From Pseudomonas pergaminensis (GTDB taxonomy: Bacteria > Pseudomonadota > Gammaproteobacteria > Pseudomonadales > Pseudomonadaceae), in contig NZ_CP078013.2 in assembly GCF_024112395.2 (NCBI RefSeq), positions 2,108,001 to 2,172,000 of the forward strand: DNA of 64,000 bases, given 5' to 3'. The notes under the pieces are model-generated. The model had not been told where the DNA came from. It searched no databases and saw nothing but the letters and a program-made list of their open reading frames with translations. Position numbers and translations under genes: made by a program. This document shows positions 8,802-17,413 of this stretch, one piece after another (position 1 is the first letter of the stretch; every line of letters starts with the position of its first letter).

Positions 8802-9443
8802 TTACAGCGGCGCGGTTTCGTTGAGGCTGTAGCGCACGGACAGCGCACCCTTTTTTTCGGAAAGGGCCAGGATGGTCACCTGGCCCAGTTCACCCAAGGT
8901 TTGCACGTGGGTACCGCCGCAGGCATACGCGGGCAACTCGCCAAAGCCGACTTCCCGGGTGCCGTCTTCCAGGTTCATATGGCGCGGGTAGTCTGCCGCG
9001 ATCCATCGGTTGACCTGTTGCTGGATCGTCTCGGCTTCCATGGCTTGCGCGGTTTCGCCACGGATGAAGGTGATCTTGCCTTCGCCCGGCCAGTGATGGG
9101 CCTTGATCGGCATCCAACCCAGGGTCTCGCCCACGCTGCCGATCAAGTGCCCCGCGGAATGCAGCCGAGTGTGCAGCGCGCGACGCTGTTCATCCACCCG
9201 CGCAGTGATCGGGCCAGGTGCCAGCGGGCGGTCGACGTAGTGCACCACGCGATCGCCTTCCTGGATCACGCGCAGCACGCTGCTCTCACCGAGCCAACCG
9301 GTATCGAAGGGTTGCCCACCGCCCTGTGGGTGAAAAATCGTCGATTGCAGGATCACCGCAAACTGGTCTTCATGGGGTGTACAACTCAACACCTCCAGCT
9401 CGGCAGTCAGGTGGTCGTGGGTGAAAAACAGGCGCTCGGTCAT
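8802..9443 (-). CDS. Free-standing alanyl-tRNA editing protein (AlaX-like)
   Basis: A 213-residue protein homologous to the editing and C-terminal zinc part of alanyl-tRNA synthetase. HPQGGGQPFDTGWL, the metal-binding LHSAGHL (HxxxH) and ACGGTHV (CxxxH) are the diagnostic AlaX motifs. Such proteins hydrolyse Ser (or Gly) mischarged on tRNA-Ala in trans. No catalytic synthetase domain is present and the length suits an AlaX of the longer type. It is convergent with phoD and divergent from a LysR gene, 74 bp apart. Confidence 0.85.
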   Translation of the reverse strand: MTERLFFTHDHLTAELEVLSCTPHEDQFAVILQSTIFHPQGGGQPFDTGWLGESSVLRVIQEGDRVVHYVDRPLAPGPITARVDEQRRALHTRLHSAGHLIGSVGETLGWMPIKAHHWPGEGKITFIRGETAQAMEAETIQQQVNRWIAADYPRHMNLEDGTREVGFGELPAYACGGTHVQTLGELGQVTILALSEKKGALSVRYSLNETAPL

Positions 9444-9517
9444 GATCTACATCCGCATCAGGGTTCTACCGGCAGTATAAATAGTGCGTAGATGGGTGAT
9501 AATCCGCTCAATTATCA

Positions 9518-10465
9518 ATGGACCTGTGCACCATGAGCATCAATCTACCGTTGCCATTGCTGGGCGAAATGGCGATTTTCGTCAAAGTAGTGGAAACCGG
9601 CAGCTTCTCCGAAGCCGCCCGGCAAATGGGCGCCTCGCCTTCATCGGTGAGCCGCAGCATCTCGCGCCTGGAGAAGGCCCTGGCCACACGGTTACTGCAA
9701 CGCACCACGCGCAAGTTGCGTTTGAGCGAGGGTGGTGAAGAGGTGTTCAAGCGGTGCCAGGAGATGGTCAACGCGGCGCGTTCGGTCATGGAGATCAGCG
9801 GCCAGTTCACCCATGAGGCCGAAGGGCTGGTGCGGGTCAGCGTGCCCAAGGCAGTGGGGCGCTTTGTGGTGCACCCGCATATGCCGGAGTTCCTGCGGCG
9901 TTATCCCAAGGTGGATGTGCAACTGATCCTTGAGGACCGGCAGGTGGACATGATTGATGACAACGTCGACCTGAGCATCCGCATCACCGACAGCCCGCCA
10001 CCGGGATTGGTCGGCCGGCAGTTGCTGCCGATCGAGCATCTGTTGTGCGCGACCCCGCAGTACCTGGCCGAGCATGGAACACCGGGCCACCCCCAGGACT
10101 TGCTGGCACACAGTTGCATCTACCTGGGAGAGACGCCGGGGGATTCACGCTGGAAGTTTCGCCAGGCCGGCAAGGCGGTGACGGTCGCAGTGCGCGGGCG
10201 TTACGCGGCGAACCACACAGGGGTGCGGCTGGATGCGGTGTTGCAACATGTGGGCATTGGCAGCTTGCCGTACTTTACGGCGCGGCATGCATTGGAGGAG
10301 GGGCGGTTGGTGCAGGTGTTGCCAGGGTGGGACTTTATTGCGTCGTACCATGGCGAGGCATGGTTGCTGCATTCGCCCACGCGGTATCTGCCGCCGAAGT
10401 TGCGGGTGTTTATTGATTATCTGGTGGCGTGCATGGCGGAGGAGCCGACGTTGCGCAAACGGTAG
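9518..10465 (+). CDS. LysR-family transcriptional regulator
   Basis: A 315-residue LysR protein. An N-terminal winged HTH (VVETGSFSEAARQMGASPSS VSRSISRLEKAL) is followed by a substrate-binding domain (GLVRVSVPKAVGRFVVHP, DNVDLSIRITDSPP). It belongs to the subgroup resembling DmlR/AaeR-like regulators that act on divergent neighbours. The closest candidate target is the divergent AlaX gene. Neither ATG 9518 nor ATG 9533 has a good Shine-Dalgarno; 9518 was kept. The sequence GATAAT (9498-9503) may be its -10. The effector is unknown. Confidence 0.85.
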   Translation: MDLCTMSINLPLPLLGEMAIFVKVVETGSFSEAARQMGASPSSVSRSISRLEKALATRLLQRTTRKLRLSEGGEEVFKRCQEMVNAARSVMEISGQFTHEAEGLVRVSVPKAVGRFVVHPHMPEFLRRYPKVDVQLILEDRQVDMIDDNVDLSIRITDSPPPGLVGRQLLPIEHLLCATPQYLAEHGTPGHPQDLLAHSCIYLGETPGDSRWKFRQAGKAVTVAVRGRYAANHTGVRLDAVLQHVGIGSLPYFTARHALEEGRLVQVLPGWDFIASYHGEAWLLHSPTRYLPPKLRVFIDYLVACMAEEPTLRKR

Positions 10466-10479
10466 GAATGCGGTCGAAA

Positions 10480-10564
10480 CTGTAGGAGCCGGCTTGCCGG
10501 CGATTGGCCCTTGAACCCAGTGCAGGACTCAAGGCCGCCATCGCCGGCAAGCCGGCTCCTACAA
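10480..10564. repeat. REPIN (paired inverted REPs, TAGGAGCC family)
   Basis: TGTAGGAGCCGGCTTGCCGG (10481-10500) and its complement (10542-10563) flank a ~40-bp spacer. It lies between the convergent LysR and PA2817-family genes, a typical REPIN position. Confidence 0.85.
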
Positions 10565-10569
10565 GGGAA

Positions 10570-10977
10570 TCAGTGCTTGCTTTGGTCGTCCGGCATGGCC
10601 AGCAGCTGTTTTTCCTGGTTCCAGTCGAACGGTTCGTCGTTCTGTTCGGCTTCGAAGCGACGTTCTTCCAGGGCTTGGTACAGGTCCAGTTCTTCGTCGG
10701 GCATGAAGTGCAGGCAGTCACCGCCAAAGAACCACAGCAGGTCGCGCGGCACCAGGTGGGCAATTTGCGGGTAGCGCAGGATGACCTGGCTCATCAGGTC
10801 CTGGCCCAGGTATTGGCTTTCGATCGGGTCGATCGGCAGCAGGGCGCGCAATTCGTCGAAACGCTCCAGGAACAATGTGTGGCTTTCCTCGGGCACCTGT
10901 TCGGCTTCGCCGACGGCAACCAGGATGCTGCGCAAGTGGTCGAGCAAGACGAGATGATCGGCAACGACGTTGGACAC
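10570..10977 (-). CDS. PA2817-family conserved protein
   Basis: A 135-residue acidic cytosolic protein with LDHLRSILVAVGEAEQVPEE and LVPRDLLWFFGGDCLHFMPD. I recognise it as the Pseudomonas family named after PA2817, found beside fadE; no biochemical function is known to me. There are no membrane segments or signal peptide. It lies downstream of fadE on the same strand, separated by a strong terminator, so it probably has its own promoter. Conserved adjacency hints at a link to fatty-acid metabolism, but that is inference. Confidence 0.75.
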   Translation of the reverse strand: MSNVVADHLVLLDHLRSILVAVGEAEQVPEESHTLFLERFDELRALLPIDPIESQYLGQDLMSQVILRYPQIAHLVPRDLLWFFGGDCLHFMPDEELDLYQALEERRFEAEQNDEPFDWNQEKQLLAMPDDQSKH

Positions 10978-10997
10978 GAGATAAGTCCTCTAAAGCA

Positions 10998-11036
10998 AAA
11001 ACGGGCGCGAGAGTATATAGCTCTCGCGCCCGTATT
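10998..11036 (-). terminator. Terminator of fadE
   Basis: ACGGGCGCGAGAG and CTCTCGCGCCCGT form a perfect 13-bp stem around TATATAG. AT-rich stretches flank both sides (GCAAAA upstream, ATTTATAT downstream). It sits between fadE and the PA2817-family gene on the minus strand. Confidence 0.8.
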
Positions 11037-11052
11037 TATATGACCGCTCGAC

Positions 11053-13500
11053 TCAGCGGACCTTGCCCTCAGCCTGGGTCAGGTCTTCCTTGCTGAAGTC
11101 ATCCACGTCGATCACCTTGCGCCGCGCTGCTTCAGCGTCATGCAGGGTTTGCGCTTCGGCGGGTTGCAGCACGCCGGCGTGCAGCGCCGCATCGATAGCG
11201 TGTTCCCCGGCAGTCGGCTTGACCTGGCCGCTTTTGAGCGCGGTGTGCAGTTTTTTCTGCAGCGGATGGCTGGCGCCGAGCAGGTCGTAGGCATGTTGCA
11301 GGGCGCCCACCGGGTCCTCCGCCGATTGCGGGCGGTAGCAGCCGGCCAGCAACTCTTCCAGGGTCGGATCGCCTTTGGCACGGCCGATCACCGCGGCCAC
11401 TTCGGCATCCAGTGCATCGGACGGCCCGGTATGGCGACGCCCGAACGGGAACACGATGACCCGCAGCAGGCAACCCAGCACCTTGTTCGGGAAGTTGCTC
11501 AGCAGTTCATCCAGTGCACGCTCGGATTCACCAAGGCTTTCTTCCATGGCCCAGGCGAACAGCGGTTCCAGGTGGTCCGGCGAATCCAGGTCGTGGTACC
11601 GCTTGAGTGCAGCCGACGCCAGGTACATATGGCTCAGCACATCACCCAAGCGTGCCGACAGGCGTTCGCGCCGCTTCAGCTCGCCACCCAGCAGCATCAT
11701 GCTCAGGTCGGCCAACAGCGCGAAGGCGGCAGCCTGACGGTTGAGCGCGCGGAAGTAACCCTGGCTCAAACGATTGCCCGGAGCCTTCTCGAAATGACCC
11801 ACGCCGAGGTTCAGCACCAGGGTGCTGGCGGCGTTGCTCACGGCGAAGCCGATGTGTTGCATCAGCAGGCCGTCGAATTCCTTCAGCGCCTGGTCGTGGT
11901 CTTCGCGGCCGGCCAGGGCCATTTCCTTGAGCACGAATGGATGGCAACGGATCGCGCCCTGGCCGAAGATCATCAGGTTGCGCGAGAGGATATTCGCGCC
12001 TTCCACGGTGATGAAGATCGGCGCGCCTTGCCAGCTGCGACCCAGGTAGTTGTTCGGGCCCATGATGATGCCTTTGCCGCCGTGCACGTCCATGGCGTGG
12101 CTGATGCACTCGCGACCGCGTTCGGTCAGGTGGTACTTGAGGATCGCCGAGAGGACCGACGGTTTTTCCCCCAGGTCCACGGCATTGGCCGTGAGCATGC
12201 GTGCGCTGTCCATCAGCCAGGCGTTGCCGCCGATGCGCGCCAGGGCTTCCTGGATACCTTCAAAGGCGGAAAGCGGCACGTTGAATTGCTCGCGCACCTG
12301 GGCGTATTGGCCGGTCACCAGGCTGGTGAACTTGGCCGCGCCGGTGCCCACCGCAGGCAGGGAGATCGAACGGCCCACGGACAGGCAGTTCATCAGCATC
12401 ATCCAGCCCTTGCCGAGCATTTCCTGGCCGCCGATCAGGAACTCCAGGGGGATGAACACATCCTTGCCGGAGTTGGGACCGTTCATGAACGCGGCGCCCA
12501 GGGGCAGGTGACGACGGCCAATTTCCACGCCGGGCGTGTCGGTCGGGATCAGCGCCAGGCTGATGCCCAGGTCTTCCTCTTCGCCCAGCAGGTGGTCCGG
12601 GTCATGGGCCTTGAAGGCCAGGCCCAGCAGGGTCGCGACGGGGCCGAGGGTGATGTAGCGTTTTTCCCAGTTCAGGCGCAGGCCGAGGGTTTCCTTGCCT
12701 TCCCATTCACCTTTGCAGATCACGCCAGTGTCGGGCATGGCGCCGGCATCGGATCCGGCCAGCGGGCCGGTCAGGGCAAAGCACGGGATGTCATCGCCAC
12801 GGGCCAGGCGGGGCAGGTAGTGGTTGCGTTGTTCGTCGGTGCCGTAGTGCAGCAACAGCTCGGCCGGGCCGAGGGAGTTGGGCACCATCACGGTCGAGGC
12901 CAGGTCGCCGCTGCGGGTGGCGAGTTTCATCGCGACCTGGGAGTGGGCATAGGCAGAGAAGCCCTTGCCGCCATATTCCTTGGGAATGATCAGGGCGAAG
13001 AAGCCGTGGGTCTTGATGTGTTCCCAGGCCGCCGGCGGCAGGTCCATGGCCTGGCCGATTTCCCAGTCGCTGACCATGGCGCAGAGTTCTTCGGTAGGGC
13101 CGTCGATGAACGCTTGTTCTTCTTCGGTCAGTTGGACCTTGGGGTAGGCCAGCAACTTGTCCCAATCGGGGCGACCGCTGAACAGCTCGCCGTCCCACCA
13201 CACGGTGCCGGCGTCGATAGCGTCGCGCTCGGTCTCGGACATCGGCGGCAGGACTTTCTGGAACCAGCTGAACAGCGGTTTGGTGAAGTATTGGCGACGC
13301 AGGTCGGGCAGCAGCAGGGGAGCGGCCACGACGGCGATCAACACCCAGAAGATCAGCAGCAGCCAACCCGGTGCGTGGCTCCAGGCACCCATCGCCAGCA
13401 GGTAGACGGCGACCACACCCAGTGCGGGCAGCGGGGCGACGCGGCGGTGTGCGAGGTAGGCAATGCCGATTACCAGCACCAGTATCCACAACAACAGCAT
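11053..13500 (-). CDS. fadE: Acyl-CoA dehydrogenase FadE
   Basis: An 815-residue membrane-associated acyl-CoA dehydrogenase catalysing the first oxidation of fatty-acid beta-oxidation. Two N-terminal hydrophobic segments (LLLWILVLVIGIAYLA; LLLIFWVLIAVVAAPLLLP) anchor it. The dehydrogenase core follows, with IIPKEYGGKGFSAYAHSQ, CFALTGPLAGSDAGAM and EGIQEALARIGG, then the FadE-specific C-terminal DUF1974-like extension. Length and architecture match E. coli FadE rather than soluble ACADs. ATG 13500 is preceded by GGAGG at 7 nt; TTG 13506 was rejected. A transglutaminase-like gene diverges upstream. Confidence 0.92.
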   Translation of the reverse strand: MLLLWILVLVIGIAYLAHRRVAPLPALGVVAVYLLAMGAWSHAPGWLLLIFWVLIAVVAAPLLLPDLRRQYFTKPLFSWFQKVLPPMSETERDAIDAGTVWWDGELFSGRPDWDKLLAYPKVQLTEEEQAFIDGPTEELCAMVSDWEIGQAMDLPPAAWEHIKTHGFFALIIPKEYGGKGFSAYAHSQVAMKLATRSGDLASTVMVPNSLGPAELLLHYGTDEQRNHYLPRLARGDDIPCFALTGPLAGSDAGAMPDTGVICKGEWEGKETLGLRLNWEKRYITLGPVATLLGLAFKAHDPDHLLGEEEDLGISLALIPTDTPGVEIGRRHLPLGAAFMNGPNSGKDVFIPLEFLIGGQEMLGKGWMMLMNCLSVGRSISLPAVGTGAAKFTSLVTGQYAQVREQFNVPLSAFEGIQEALARIGGNAWLMDSARMLTANAVDLGEKPSVLSAILKYHLTERGRECISHAMDVHGGKGIIMGPNNYLGRSWQGAPIFITVEGANILSRNLMIFGQGAIRCHPFVLKEMALAGREDHDQALKEFDGLLMQHIGFAVSNAASTLVLNLGVGHFEKAPGNRLSQGYFRALNRQAAAFALLADLSMMLLGGELKRRERLSARLGDVLSHMYLASAALKRYHDLDSPDHLEPLFAWAMEESLGESERALDELLSNFPNKVLGCLLRVIVFPFGRRHTGPSDALDAEVAAVIGRAKGDPTLEELLAGCYRPQSAEDPVGALQHAYDLLGASHPLQKKLHTALKSGQVKPTAGEHAIDAALHAGVLQPAEAQTLHDAEAARRKVIDVDDFSKEDLTQAEGKVR

Positions 13501-13691
13501 ATTCAATCCTCCGTGAAACCAGGGGCGAAACCACCAGGGAGCTTAGTCGGCATCCGAGCAAGCGGGGTGATCAGGGTGTTACAAGTTGTACTGGGAGCAC
13601 CTGGCAACAGGCGCCGACATTTGGCCGATTCGTCGTTATCGCTGTGGCAGACCTGTCGTTAAACTCCAGGCTTACCCCGGAGATCACGCTC

Positions 13692-14351
13692 ATGGATATG
13701 TACCTGAGTCCCAGCCGCTTCATCGATAGTGACCACCCTGCGGTGGTGGAGTTCGCCGAAAAACATCGCGGAACCCGCGCGGCTTCTAGTGACCAGGCAG
13801 TCAGCCTTTACTACGCCGTGCGTGAGGCGATTCGCTACAACCCCTACACCTTCAGCCGTGACCCAGGCACCTTGAACGCCAGCTTCGCCCTGGCCAGCGG
13901 CGAAAGTTATTGCGTGCCCAAAGCCACCTTGCTGGCGGCCTGCGCCCGCCACTGCGGCATCCCGGCGCGCATCGGCCTGGCGGACGTGCGCAATCACTTG
14001 TCGACGCCGCGCCTGCTCGCCTTGCTCAAGAGTGATGTGTTTGCCATGCACGGTTATACCGAGCTTTACCTGCAGGGTCGCTGGGTCAAGGCCACGCCCG
14101 CGTTCAACCAGCAACTGTGCGATGTGTTCGACGTTCCGCCGCTGGACTTCGACGGCGTCAACGACAGTGTCTTCCACGCGTTCAACCGCCAGGGCCAGCG
14201 TTCGATGGAATACGTGGTCGACCACGGGCAATTTCCTGACGTGCCCGAGGCGTTTTTCTTCGCGCATATTCAGCAGTGTTATCCCCACTTGTTCAGCGAG
14301 GACATGCCGACCCTGCTGGGCGATATGCAGAGCGATTTAAGCCGCGCGTGA
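13692..14351 (+). CDS. Transglutaminase-like domain protein
   Basis: A 219-residue cytosolic protein of the bacterial transglutaminase-like (cysteine protease-like) family. The putative nucleophile is the Cys in GESYCVPKATLLAACARHCG, with the usual GIPARIGLADVRNH after it and a His in FAMHGYTELYLQGRWVKATP. The Asp that normally completes the triad after the tryptophan strand is not in its usual place (KATPAFN instead). Activity is therefore uncertain. Such proteins may act as peptidases or amidases. ATG 13692 follows CGGAGATCACGCTC; a long upstream extension has no support. A GST gene follows 56 bp downstream. Confidence 0.75.
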   Translation: MDMYLSPSRFIDSDHPAVVEFAEKHRGTRAASSDQAVSLYYAVREAIRYNPYTFSRDPGTLNASFALASGESYCVPKATLLAACARHCGIPARIGLADVRNHLSTPRLLALLKSDVFAMHGYTELYLQGRWVKATPAFNQQLCDVFDVPPLDFDGVNDSVFHAFNRQGQRSMEYVVDHGQFPDVPEAFFFAHIQQCYPHLFSEDMPTLLGDMQSDLSRA

Positions 14352-14407
14352 ACCGGCGTATGCTGCTGCGTTCATCAAGCCATGTTCATCAACAATAAGG
14401 CGCGGTC

Positions 14408-15025
14408 ATGCTGAAAATCTGGGGTCGTAAAAATTCATCAAACGTCAGGAAGGCACTGTGGTGCGCCGAAGAACTCGGCCTGGACTATGAGGCAATTGAT
14501 GCGGGCGGGGCTTTTGGTGTGGTCGACACGCCGCACTACCGCGCGTTGAACCCCAATGGCCGGGTGCCGATGATCGAGGACGGCGACTTTGTGCTGTGGG
14601 AGTCCAACACCATCGTGCGCTACCTCTGCGCCAAGCAGGCCTCCAACTGGTACCCGAGTGACCTGAAGGCCCGCGCCAACGCCGAAAAATGGATGGACTG
14701 GACCACCTCCACCTTTGCCGAACCGTTCAAGATCGTGTTCTGGGGCGTACTGCGCACCCCGGCGGAAAAACAGAACTGGGACACCATCCACGCCGGGCGC
14801 CAGGCCTGCATCGATGTGCTCAACACCGTCGACCAGGCGCTCGCTACACAGCCGTATCTGTCGGGTAAGGAGATCGGCATGGGCGATATCCCCCTGGGCA
14901 GCTTCATCTACGCCTGGTTTGAAATGCCCATCGAACGGCCGGCAATGCCCCATCTAGAGGCCTGGTACCAGCGCCTGCAACAGCGCCCGGCCTACCGCAA
15001 GGCGGTCATGACTGCGTTGACTTAA
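14408..15025 (+). CDS. Glutathione S-transferase family protein
   Basis: A 205-residue GST. The thioredoxin-fold N-terminal domain starts LKIWGRKNSSNVRKALWCAE (active-site Ser/Asn region), followed by NPNGRVPMIEDG and the glutathione-binding ES pair in LWESNTIVRYL. The all-helical C-terminal domain contains GKEIGMGDIPLGSFIYAW, the usual N-capping motif. It probably conjugates or reduces an electrophile with glutathione; the substrate is unknown. It sits between the transglutaminase-like gene and an ABC exporter pair, an arrangement I recall from P. aeruginosa (PA2811-PA2815 area). Confidence 0.88.
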   Translation: MLKIWGRKNSSNVRKALWCAEELGLDYEAIDAGGAFGVVDTPHYRALNPNGRVPMIEDGDFVLWESNTIVRYLCAKQASNWYPSDLKARANAEKWMDWTTSTFAEPFKIVFWGVLRTPAEKQNWDTIHAGRQACIDVLNTVDQALATQPYLSGKEIGMGDIPLGSFIYAWFEMPIERPAMPHLEAWYQRLQQRPAYRKAVMTALT

Positions 15026-15159
15026 TACCCACTATTAATACGGGTGACTGTACTTGTGCGGCGCGGGCAAGCACCATGCTTGTCATGCGCCGCCGTTGAA
15101 CTACCTGGGCTGCGCCCCCATCTACTCTTTCTATTCCCTTCTTTGGTGCGTATTCCGAT

Positions 15160-16092
15160 ATGAGTTCCGCTCTGTCCATCCGGCAGCTAACCAAAACCTA
15201 CGGCAACGGTTTCCAGGCCCTGAGTGGTATCGATCTGGACGTCGCCGAAGGTGACTTCTTCGCCTTGCTCGGCCCTAACGGCGCCGGCAAATCCACCACC
15301 ATCGGTATCCTCTCCACGCTGGTCAACAAGACCAGCGGCTCGGTGAATATCTTCGGTCACGACCTGGACAAATCCCCGGCGGCGCTCAAGCGCTCCATCG
15401 GCGTGGTGCCCCAGGAATTCAACTTCAACCAGTTTGAAAAGACCTTCGACATCGTCGTGACCCAGGCGGGCTACTACGGCATCCCGGCGAAAGTCGCCAA
15501 GGAACGCGCCGAGCAGTACCTGACCCAACTGGGCCTGTGGGACAAGCGCGATGTGCCTTCGCGTTCGTTGTCCGGCGGCATGAAGCGCCGCCTGATGATC
15601 GCTCGCGCACTGGTGCACGAACCGCGCCTGCTGATCCTTGATGAACCTACCGCTGGTGTGGACATCGAGCTGCGTCGTTCGATGTGGACCTTCCTCACCG
15701 AGCTGAACGAGAAGGGCATCACCATCATCCTCACCACCCATTACCTGGAAGAGGCTGAGCAGCTGTGCCGCAACATCGGCATCATCGACCACGGCACCAT
15801 CGTCGAGAACACCAGCATGCGTAACCTGCTGGGTCAGTTGCATGTGGAAACCTTTTTGCTCGACTTGAAGAACAATCTGTCGGTGCCGCCGCAATTGCTG
15901 GGCTACCCGAGCCGGCTTGTCGACAGCCACACCCTGGAAGTGCAGGTGGACAAGGCCATGGGCATCACCGCGCTGTTCACCCAGTTGGCGGCCCAGCAAA
16001 TTGAAGTGCTGAGCCTGCGTAACAAAACCAATCGCCTTGAGGAGTTGTTCGTGTCCCTGGTGGAGAAAAATCTGGCGAAGGTGGCGGTATGA
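15160..16092 (+). CDS. ABC-2 type exporter, ATP-binding subunit (YadG-like)
   Basis: A 310-residue ATPase with Walker A (GPNGAGKS), the Q-loop (VVPQEFNFNQ), signature LSGGMKRRLMIARAL, Walker B (LLILDEPTAGVD) and H-loop (TTHYLEEAE). The C-terminal extension is typical of ABC-2 exporters of the YadG/CcmA type. The last four bases overlap the permease start (ATGA), so both subunits are translationally coupled. Function is probably lipid or drug-like molecule export; the substrate is unknown. Confidence 0.9.
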   Translation: MSSALSIRQLTKTYGNGFQALSGIDLDVAEGDFFALLGPNGAGKSTTIGILSTLVNKTSGSVNIFGHDLDKSPAALKRSIGVVPQEFNFNQFEKTFDIVVTQAGYYGIPAKVAKERAEQYLTQLGLWDKRDVPSRSLSGGMKRRLMIARALVHEPRLLILDEPTAGVDIELRRSMWTFLTELNEKGITIILTTHYLEEAEQLCRNIGIIDHGTIVENTSMRNLLGQLHVETFLLDLKNNLSVPPQLLGYPSRLVDSHTLEVQVDKAMGITALFTQLAAQQIEVLSLRNKTNRLEELFVSLVEKNLAKVAV

Positions 16093-16868
16093 GTTCCGAA
16101 CTGCAACCCAACCTTGTCGCGCTGCAAACCATCGTTTATCGCGAAGTGAAACGCTTTACCCGGATCTGGCCGCAGACCCTGCTGCCGCCGGCGATCACCA
16201 TGGTCTTGTACTTTGTGATCTTCGGTAACCTGATTGGCCGGCAGATCGGCGACATGGGTGGCTTCACCTACATGGAGTACATCGTGCCGGGCCTGATCAT
16301 GATGTCGGTGATCACCAACTCCTACGGCAACGTGGTCTCGAGTTTCTTCGGCAGCAAGTTCCAGCGCTCGATCGAAGAACTGATGGTGTCGCCGGTGTCG
16401 CCGCACACCATCCTGATTGGCTACACCCTGGGTGGCGTGCTGCGCGGGCTGATGGTGGGCGTGATCGTGACTCTGCTGTCGTTGTTCTTCACGCATTTGC
16501 AGGTGCATCACCTTGGCGTCACCATTCTGGTGGTGGTGCTGACTGCGACGATCTTCTCGCTGCTGGGCTTCATCAACGCTGTGTTTGCGCGCAACTTCGA
16601 TGATATTTCGATCATCCCGACCTTTGTGCTGACGCCGCTGACCTACTTGGGCGGGGTGTTCTACTCCATCACGCTGCTGCCGCCGTTCTGGCAGACTGTG
16701 TCGCTGGCCAACCCGGTATTGCACATGGTCAACGCCTTTCGCTACGGCATCCTGGGGGTGTCGGATATCAAGATCAGCGTGGCGATCACCTTTATGATCG
16801 TCGCCACGGTGGTGTTGTATATCGGCTGTGCGCGGTTGTTGGTGAGCGGGCGTGGGATGCGTACCTGA
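16089..16868 (+). CDS. ABC-2 type exporter, permease subunit (YadH-like)
   Basis: A 259-residue inner-membrane protein with six hydrophobic segments. It has the ABC-2 permease signature YMEYIVPGLIMMSVITNSYG and the later GGVFYSITLLPPFWQTVSLA plus NPVLHMVNAFRYGILG, which match the YadH-type family. It partners the ATPase encoded immediately upstream. A strong terminator follows 17 bp after the stop. Confidence 0.9.
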   Translation: MSSELQPNLVALQTIVYREVKRFTRIWPQTLLPPAITMVLYFVIFGNLIGRQIGDMGGFTYMEYIVPGLIMMSVITNSYGNVVSSFFGSKFQRSIEELMVSPVSPHTILIGYTLGGVLRGLMVGVIVTLLSLFFTHLQVHHLGVTILVVVLTATIFSLLGFINAVFARNFDDISIIPTFVLTPLTYLGGVFYSITLLPPFWQTVSLANPVLHMVNAFRYGILGVSDIKISVAITFMIVATVVLYIGCARLLVSGRGMRT

Positions 16869-16884
16869 GCAGCGATCTGCAATG

Positions 16885-16918
16885 AAAAAACGGCCTCAGA
16901 TGAGGCCGTTTTTTTTTG
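16885..16918 (+). terminator. Rho-independent terminator after the ABC exporter operon
   Basis: AAAAAACGGCCTCA-GA-TGAGGCCG followed by nine T residues: a strong hairpin plus U-tract ending the yadGH-like operon. Confidence 0.92.
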
Positions 16919-16922
16919 CACC

Positions 16923-16950
16923 GCTGTGGGAGTTGGCTTGCCTACGAAGG
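16923..16950. repeat. Unpaired REP-like sequence (GTGGGAG family)
   Basis: GCTGTGGGAGTTGGCTTGCC followed by TACGAAGGCGG matches one arm of the GTGGGAG REP family. No matching inverted arm follows; the region is instead interrupted by the structured repeat at 17005-17236. Confidence 0.6.
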
Positions 16951-17304
16951 CGGCCTGACAGCCGACCTGGATGTTGGATCTGATCGGGTACATATCCGTT
17001 ATTTGGGTAACGGCTGGTATGGGTTCCGCCCTTACGGCGGGTCACTTTGGAAAAGAGCCCCAAAGTAACCAAAGGGCTCTTGCCCCAACACTCGGCACCT
17101 CGCCTAGGCTCGGTGTGCCCGTAATCCGACAGTGATTTGGGGGGCCGCCGCCACGCGCCATCCATGGCGCGGGGCGGCTAAACCGGCATCCCTGCCGGTT
17201 TACCCCTCAAATCCCTGTCGAATTCCGGCCAGCGTGTTTGATGGGGCGCCTAAGATCAAAATCAAAAGCAAGGCGGCCTGACAGCCGGCCTGAGTGGTTG
17301 GATC
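16947..17304. repeat. Imperfect ~34-bp direct repeats flanking a dispersed element
   Basis: AAGGCGGCCTGACAGCCGAC (from 16947) and AAGGCGGCCTGACAGCCGGC (from 17270) each continue to TTGGATC, giving copies at 16947-16980 and 17270-17304. They bracket the structured repeat. This looks like duplicated REP-flank sequence, possibly a scar of insertion or recombination. Confidence 0.6.
17005..17236. repeat. Non-coding structured repeat, probably dispersed in Pseudomonas genomes
   Basis: This gene-free stretch contains several nested hairpins: GAGCCC...GGGCTC (around 17055-17081), CGCGCCAT-cc-ATGGCGCG (around 17154-17172) and AAACCGGC-atccct-GCCGGTTT (around 17178-17199). The segment GGGTTCCGCCCTTACGGCGG is one I recall as recurring in intergenic DNA of fluorescent pseudomonads. 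No credible ORF is present. Copy number cannot be checked from one window. Confidence 0.5.
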
Positions 17305-17316
17305 AAAGGCAGGTAG

Positions 17317-17407
17317 GTGTAGGAGCTGGCTTGCCGGCGATGCAGGCGGCTCGGTACCGCAGGTACACCCCGCGTTATGCCATTGCCGGCAAGCCGGCTC
17401 CTACAGG
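17317..17407. repeat. REPIN (TAGGAGCC family)
   Basis: TGTAGGAGCTGGCTTGCCGG (17319-17338) and CCGGCAAGCCGGCTCCTACA (17385-17404) form the two arms, with a ~46-bp spacer. It lies directly 3' of the TetR gene stop. Confidence 0.85.
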
Positions 17408-17413
17408 GGAGGT

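Noticed and set aside
11140..13662. An 840-codon + strand frame
   Set aside because: Exact antisense shadow of fadE; no start signal or domain.
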